Positions 63,172 through 64,000 of a stretch of 64,000 bases of DNA are shown piece after piece. The stretch is from assembly GCF_017948265.1 (NCBI RefSeq), contig NZ_CP072852.1, forward strand, positions 3,968,001-4,032,000, in the 5' to 3' direction. The notes beneath the pieces were generated by a model. The model did no database searches. It saw only the letters and a program-made list of their open reading frames with translations, and was not told the origin of the DNA. Source of the DNA: Rhodoferax sp. PAMC 29310. Its GTDB lineage: Bacteria; Pseudomonadota; Gammaproteobacteria; Burkholderiales; Burkholderiaceae_C. A program made the position numbers and the translations under genes. Each line of letters starts with the position of its first letter. Within the stretch, counting starts at the first letter, position 1.

Positions 63172-64000
63172 CTAGAAACGTCCGGACTGGTAGCGTTGTT
63201 CCAGGACTTCTTGCAAGGTTTGCACCACTGAGAAAGCATTTTTCAGGTGGCTGCGTTCAAAGTTGGACAACTCGTTCAATGAGAGGTGGTTGTCAGGTGG
63301 CTGGCCCGTCTGTATCTGGCGGGCCTGATGGGCAATTCTCAGCTTGGCCAAAAATTCCAGCGCACCCTGCAAGTCGCGCGCGCTTTGAGCGCTGACCTCG
63401 CCCGCCTGGGCCGCCGCTTCCAGGCGGTCACTGGTGTTCACTGCAGCCAGGCCATCCGCCAAGGCATACACCCTGGCCAGGTCGACGATGGGCACAATGC
63501 CCGAATGCTTGAGGTCAATGGTGCCGGGGTGTTCGCCGCCGCGAATGAGGGAAATCGAGCCAAACATGCCCAGCGGCGGGCGATGCTTGAGCGCATTGCC
63601 AACCATGTACGCCAAAAACAGGCTGTTTCCCTTGGTCCGCTGCAGCACGTCCCGGCGCAAACCATCCAGCAGATCGGACTGGCCGTGGATGGCGCGAAGG
63701 TCAAAGAACACACAGGTCAGCATTAGCGCCTTGGGTTCTGGCTGGTTGACCCACTTGTGAAAGTACTGGGCCCAGCGCTGGCGCGGCTGACGCCAAGTGT
63801 CAGTCATGGCCATCATTTCGCCGGGGCAGTGAATGTAGCCGCAGGCTGCCAGGCCGTCACACACAAACTTTGAGAAAGTCTTGAAGTACTCGCCGTGTAT
63901 GGTTTCGTCGTAAGTGTCGTCCAGAATCAGACAGTTGTCCTGGTCGGACTTGGCCGATTGTTCGTTTCGCGCCTGTGAACCGGCGGCCACCCACACATAG
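63172..64000 (-). CDS. DUF294 nucleotidyltransferase-like protein, C-terminal part
   Basis: The gene runs off the right edge, so its start, and any cyclic-nucleotide-binding or CBS domains, are out of view. The visible 275 residues begin in the nucleotidyltransferase motif (AAGSQARNEQSAKSDQDNCL, with the metal-binding DxD-like pair) and include the DUF294_C helical region. It is convergent with the exonuclease fusion, with 15 bp between stops. In many proteobacteria DUF294, ActP-type symporters and DnaQ-like exonucleases occur close together, and here all are near a CrbS-like kinase. It is a paralogue of the gene at 27.7 kb. Function is not established. Confidence 0.9.
   Translation of the reverse strand, partial: YVWVAAGSQARNEQSAKSDQDNCLILDDTYDETIHGEYFKTFSKFVCDGLAACGYIHCPGEMMAMTDTWRQPRQRWAQYFHKWVNQPEPKALMLTCVFFDLRAIHGQSDLLDGLRRDVLQRTKGNSLFLAYMVGNALKHRPPLGMFGSISLIRGGEHPGTIDLKHSGIVPIVDLARVYALADGLAAVNTSDRLEAAAQAGEVSAQSARDLQGALEFLAKLRIAHQARQIQTGQPPDNHLSLNELSNFERSHLKNAFSVVQTLQEVLEQRYQSGRF

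Overview
The window looks like a chromosome segment of a betaproteobacterium in the order Burkholderiales, most likely a Comamonadaceae member close to Rhodoferax or Polaromonas. The reasons are the GC-rich coding style, the leucine (liu) operon with a DinB-like gene inside it, the TRAP transporters, a double-length UvrA, and copies of a short dispersed repeat I associate with that family. This placement rests on recognised protein families and was not tested by any search.

Layout. 1-414: end of an EAL c-di-GMP phosphodiesterase, then about 950 bp without a gene that carries degenerate repeats centred on DnaA-box-like motifs. 1.4-9.3 kb: an AraC regulator divergent from a leucine/isovalerate operon (acyl-CoA synthetase, liuB, liuC, a DinB-like gene, liuD); liuE lies apart at 25.4 kb. 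9.8-21.5 kb: a sugar-acid (hexuronate/hexonate) catabolic cluster under a GntR regulator, with a TRAP importer, two zinc dehydrogenases, an SDR, an FAH-family hydrolase, a UxaA-type dehydratase, a ManD-type mannonate dehydratase and a UxuB-type reductase. No 2-keto-3-deoxygluconate kinase or aldolase is present. 21.8-29.2 kb: a GhrA-like reductase, a TetR/VOC/SRPBCC/DUF1428 stress-type cluster, liuE, a YbaK-DUF1289 fusion, a DsbA-like isomerase and a CBS-DUF294 nucleotidyltransferase.

29.2-40.3 kb is accessory in character. It holds a lipoprotein, small membrane proteins, a DUF485/actP acetate permease pair with a frameshift in actP, an MHS transporter, hipB with a decayed hipA, a HlyD remnant, and a hypothetical gene lying between two direct repeats. 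40.3-46.2 kb encodes a 1982-residue tandem UvrA with four ATPase cassettes. 46.4-51.6 kb is a mobile-element scrapyard (IS91-like remnants, an N-terminally truncated IS481-like transposase, an IS3-like element) that surrounds an AT-rich island of three small membrane-protein genes. At 51.7-53.6 kb a broken lipase precedes its intact foldase.

53.8-64.0 kb: an acetylpolyamine/histone deacetylase-like enzyme, then an acetate-type module. It comprises DUF4212 plus a sodium:solute symporter, a CrbS-like symporter-histidine kinase, a single-domain response regulator, and a membrane protein that joins a degenerate kinase-like region to a DnaQ-type 3'-5' exonuclease. The kinase, regulator and exonuclease genes overlap through ATGA junctions. 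A convergent DUF294 nucleotidyltransferase runs off the right edge. This module and the sugar-acid cluster are the most interesting coherent systems here. Several other genes are visibly decayed (actP, hipA, lipase, IS orfA, the 46.8 kb gene), which implies genome erosion, assembly errors, or both.
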